A DNA stretch of 34,516 nt from NCBI GenBank assembly GCA_000697335.1, contig JNEM01008491.1, positions 1 to 34,516 of the forward strand, written 5' to 3'. Below the pieces are notes generated by a model. It did not search any database, had not been told where the DNA came from, and saw only the letters and a list, made by a program, of their open reading frames with translations. Origin of the DNA: Conidiobolus incongruus B7586 (taxonomy: Eukaryota; Entomophthoromycota; Entomophthoromycetes; Entomophthorales; Conidiobolaceae). Positions 32,542-34,516 of this stretch are shown piece after piece (position 1 is the first letter of the stretch; each line of letters begins with the position of its first letter). A program made the translations under genes and the position numbers.

Positions 32542-32740
32542 AGGTTAATATCAAATATTGATAGTTGAAAATTCTGTTAGCCCGAATAAGGTTGATGTTT
32601 TACTATACTTAGATATAGGGATTATAGATTATTTAACTGAGTTATTTAAAACAATTCCGACTGATTTCGCGTTGTACGAATTACTTCCACGTTATTACAT
32701 ATTATCATGTGAGCTTTTCTTTAATTCTTCGGGAATTTAG
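32542..32740 (+). pseudogene. Exon-like fragment, possible glycosyltransferase relic
   Basis: A 60-codon frame without an ATG (32558-32740) follows an acceptor-like TTAATATTCAG and is richer in G+C than its surroundings. It contains NKVDVLLYLDIGIIDYLTEL, which recalls the DVLxYPDIGMDPxTYFLA motif of some OGT/HMW1-like glycosyltransferases, but the match does not continue. No partner exons are visible nearby. It is an orphan exon, a decayed gene fragment or chance. Confidence 0.3.
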
Positions 32741-33330
32741 TGATTATTAGTCCAGTGTTTAATATCTTTACATAGATTTTAATGCTTTAAGTTATTTAAA
32801 TATTATAACTATTAAAAAATATATTTTAGCATAATTAATTATTTAAGTTTTAATTAATTTTTTAATTAAAAATTTATAGATTTTTTAAATAATTTCAAAA
32901 TTACATGATATTTTACCATAGAAAAAAAACTTTTTTATATTATTGCATAATTTTCATTAAAAATTTGTGTATATTTTAGTTCTAAAATACACAACAATTA
33001 ATATCATACTATAAAAATTAAATTAGAATTAAGAATAATTTTTATATAATACTTTACTATGTATATTACACCCCTAATATAGAATAAAACAAATTATTAT
33101 TCATAATTATAAAATCAAATTTAATTAATTTCATAATAAAAAAAATAAAATTTTCACTATCATCTTTGTTTAATCCAAAATAATTAGATATATTTTGAAT
33201 AAGTTATTACATGGGTAATTCAAAGTAAGATATCCCAATTTATTTACAAATTTCATGATTAAATTCAATAGAATATATTAGTTTAAGAGATAAAAATAAC
33301 ATTAACTATCAATAAACATACATATTTTTG
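32741..33330. other. A+T-rich DNA, no gene seen
   Basis: About 590 nt with nothing recognised. An ATGGGTAAT at 33211 only mimics the start of the 1457 gene. Confidence 0.5.
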
Positions 33331-33625
33331 TTCTACCGATTGCTAGCAGGATGTTGTTAATACCGAAGGGTGCAGTTTCCTTGGTAGTTTGAGTTAAATT
33401 GCTTTATTATGGTTTAACAGGCTTCACAGAAGACCATAGGTGATGATGAAAATGTGCTCTGACAATGGTTCTTTTATAGACCATTTTTGGCTGTAATTAG
33501 TGTAACAAACCCTATTAGATCCTCATAAAGATGGGACCTTAAAGTGGTGTAACAAGTATTCCGGGATTATAACTCCATTAAATAATAGATGGTAAGATGA
33601 AGTTGGTCGGGCGGGTTACCATAAT
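33331..33625 (+). pseudogene. G+C-richer decayed coding island, family not recognised
   Basis: The most G+C-rich patch of the right third of the window, with sharp edges against A+T-rich flanks. Plus-strand frames give protein-like runs such as KMCSDNGSFIDHFWL and LDPHKDGTLKWCNKYSGIIT, but the frame is broken. I could not place it in a family. A host gene or a mobile element are both possible. No terminal repeats are visible around it. Confidence 0.35.
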
Positions 33626-34516
33626 ATTATATCATAAATAATTTAAGATATTTTTATTATAATATGTACATTTATAGAAATTTATAATGAAGGTAAAAAA
33701 TCGAAAAAAATTAAAAAAATATGATAATTTGTCTTCTTCAATCAAGGTAATATACATTGGTTCAAAAAGTAATTTGACTAATTTATATTTAACAAATTAA
33801 TCAAAGCTAAGGAAAAATAATGTGATTTTAATAATTAGAAACTTTATGGTTTTTCAATAACAGAATTCCATACTAATGGTAATTGCTTAACCTATTTACA
33901 AAGGTTTTGACAATTTATCTTCAGAATTACACCCTTATTTTTGAAATGAAAATTGATACGTTATTAAATTTATTTCCCAAAATCGAACTTTTTAACTTAC
34001 CAAAACAGTCATAAAGGTTCATATCTTATGAAAATAGTGGATATAATAATAAAGGCCAGCTGTTTTTATTAAATAAATTTTTTATAGTTTCTGTTATATG
34101 AATCTAATCATTATCTTATATAATAATTTATTTTAGTTTAATTTTTTATTTCAATTTATGATATTAAATTTTATAAATTAAAAATATATTATATTAGTAT
34201 AATTTCTGATTATTATTAATAATAAGTGGAATAATTTTATTATTAATCTATATATTTTGAATATAGTGTTTGTTTTTGAAATGATATTGTTTTATTGAAA
34301 TTTGAACCCAAATTCTCCTTTTATTTCAGAATAATAAATTATATATTAAAATCCATAATTTATTTATAATAAAATAGGTATTATAATTATATAAGTATAT
34401 TTTACTAATATTCTGTTAGTTTGGTATATAAAATTTAGTTAAAATATTAATTATTAATATTTTTTAATTATATTTAATATAATTTATTAATAAAATAATT
34501 ATAAAATTATTATTAT
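33626..34516. other. A+T-rich DNA to the window end, no gene seen
   Basis: About 890 nt without a supported gene, RNA or repeat. Confidence 0.5.

Noticed and set aside
33211-33225. ATGGGTAATTCA as a third member of the 1457 family
   Set aside because: Only the first three codons match. A stop follows at the sixth codon and nothing downstream resembles the family.
9093-34516. A full alternative nuclear code (TAA and TAG as Gln or Glu, TGA as Trp)
   Set aside because: The conserved intact genes here (MATE, AIM41, NDK-like, bHLH, HTH) contain no internal TAA, TAG or TGA, encode Trp only by TGG and end at TAA at family length. Only the TAG-as-Gln question in EMC3 remains open.

Overview
This window looks like nuclear DNA of a filamentous or early-diverging fungus with extreme A+T content. 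The evidence is a set of eukaryotic genes with very short, regular spliceosomal introns (about 49-58 nt, GT...AG, with CTAAT/CTGAC-like branch sites), a fungal-type MATE transporter, a mitochondrial AIM41/YqeY protein, the ER protein EMC3, and several short secreted proteins. The exact lineage cannot be fixed from the sequence.

Layout. 1-1527: a perfect inverted repeat (327-nt arms, 873-nt spacer) carrying the promoter and 5' end of a small unknown gene, which is intact on the right (1457-1777). A decayed relative lies at 4136. 4.3-9.1 kb: A+T-rich DNA with two paralogous small secreted-protein genes (6377, 7738) and decayed coding islands near 4.7 and 7.0 kb. 9.1-14.7 kb: a gene cluster with a small membrane-anchored protein (-), a six-exon tandem nucleoside-diphosphate-kinase-like protein with a signal peptide (+), AIM41 (-, two exons) and a four-exon MATE transporter (+). 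15.6-20.6 kb: a transposase-derived helix-turn-helix protein (+), EMC3 (-, five exons, two in-frame TAG codons), a Tyr/Pro-rich secreted protein (-), a decayed QNG1 queuosine-salvage gene (-, seven exons) and a second Tyr/Pro-rich secreted protein (+). 22.8-23.5 kb: a bHLH transcription factor (-). 23.6-34.5 kb: almost gene-free A+T-rich DNA with two faint decayed coding islands.

No operon-like or defence system is visible. The active genes are ordinary housekeeping, transport, regulatory and secreted functions, each with its own promoter. Several carry a TATAAATA-type box about 55-115 nt upstream of the ATG. The most unusual items are the perfect inverted repeat, the secreted tandem NDK-like protein, the domesticated transposase DNA-binding domain, and two UAG codons at Gln-type positions of an otherwise intact EMC3. 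Several relics in different stages of decay suggest a region losing genes under GC-to-AT mutation pressure. Exon boundaries were worked out by eye from reading frame, splice motifs and family conservation, without transcript data.
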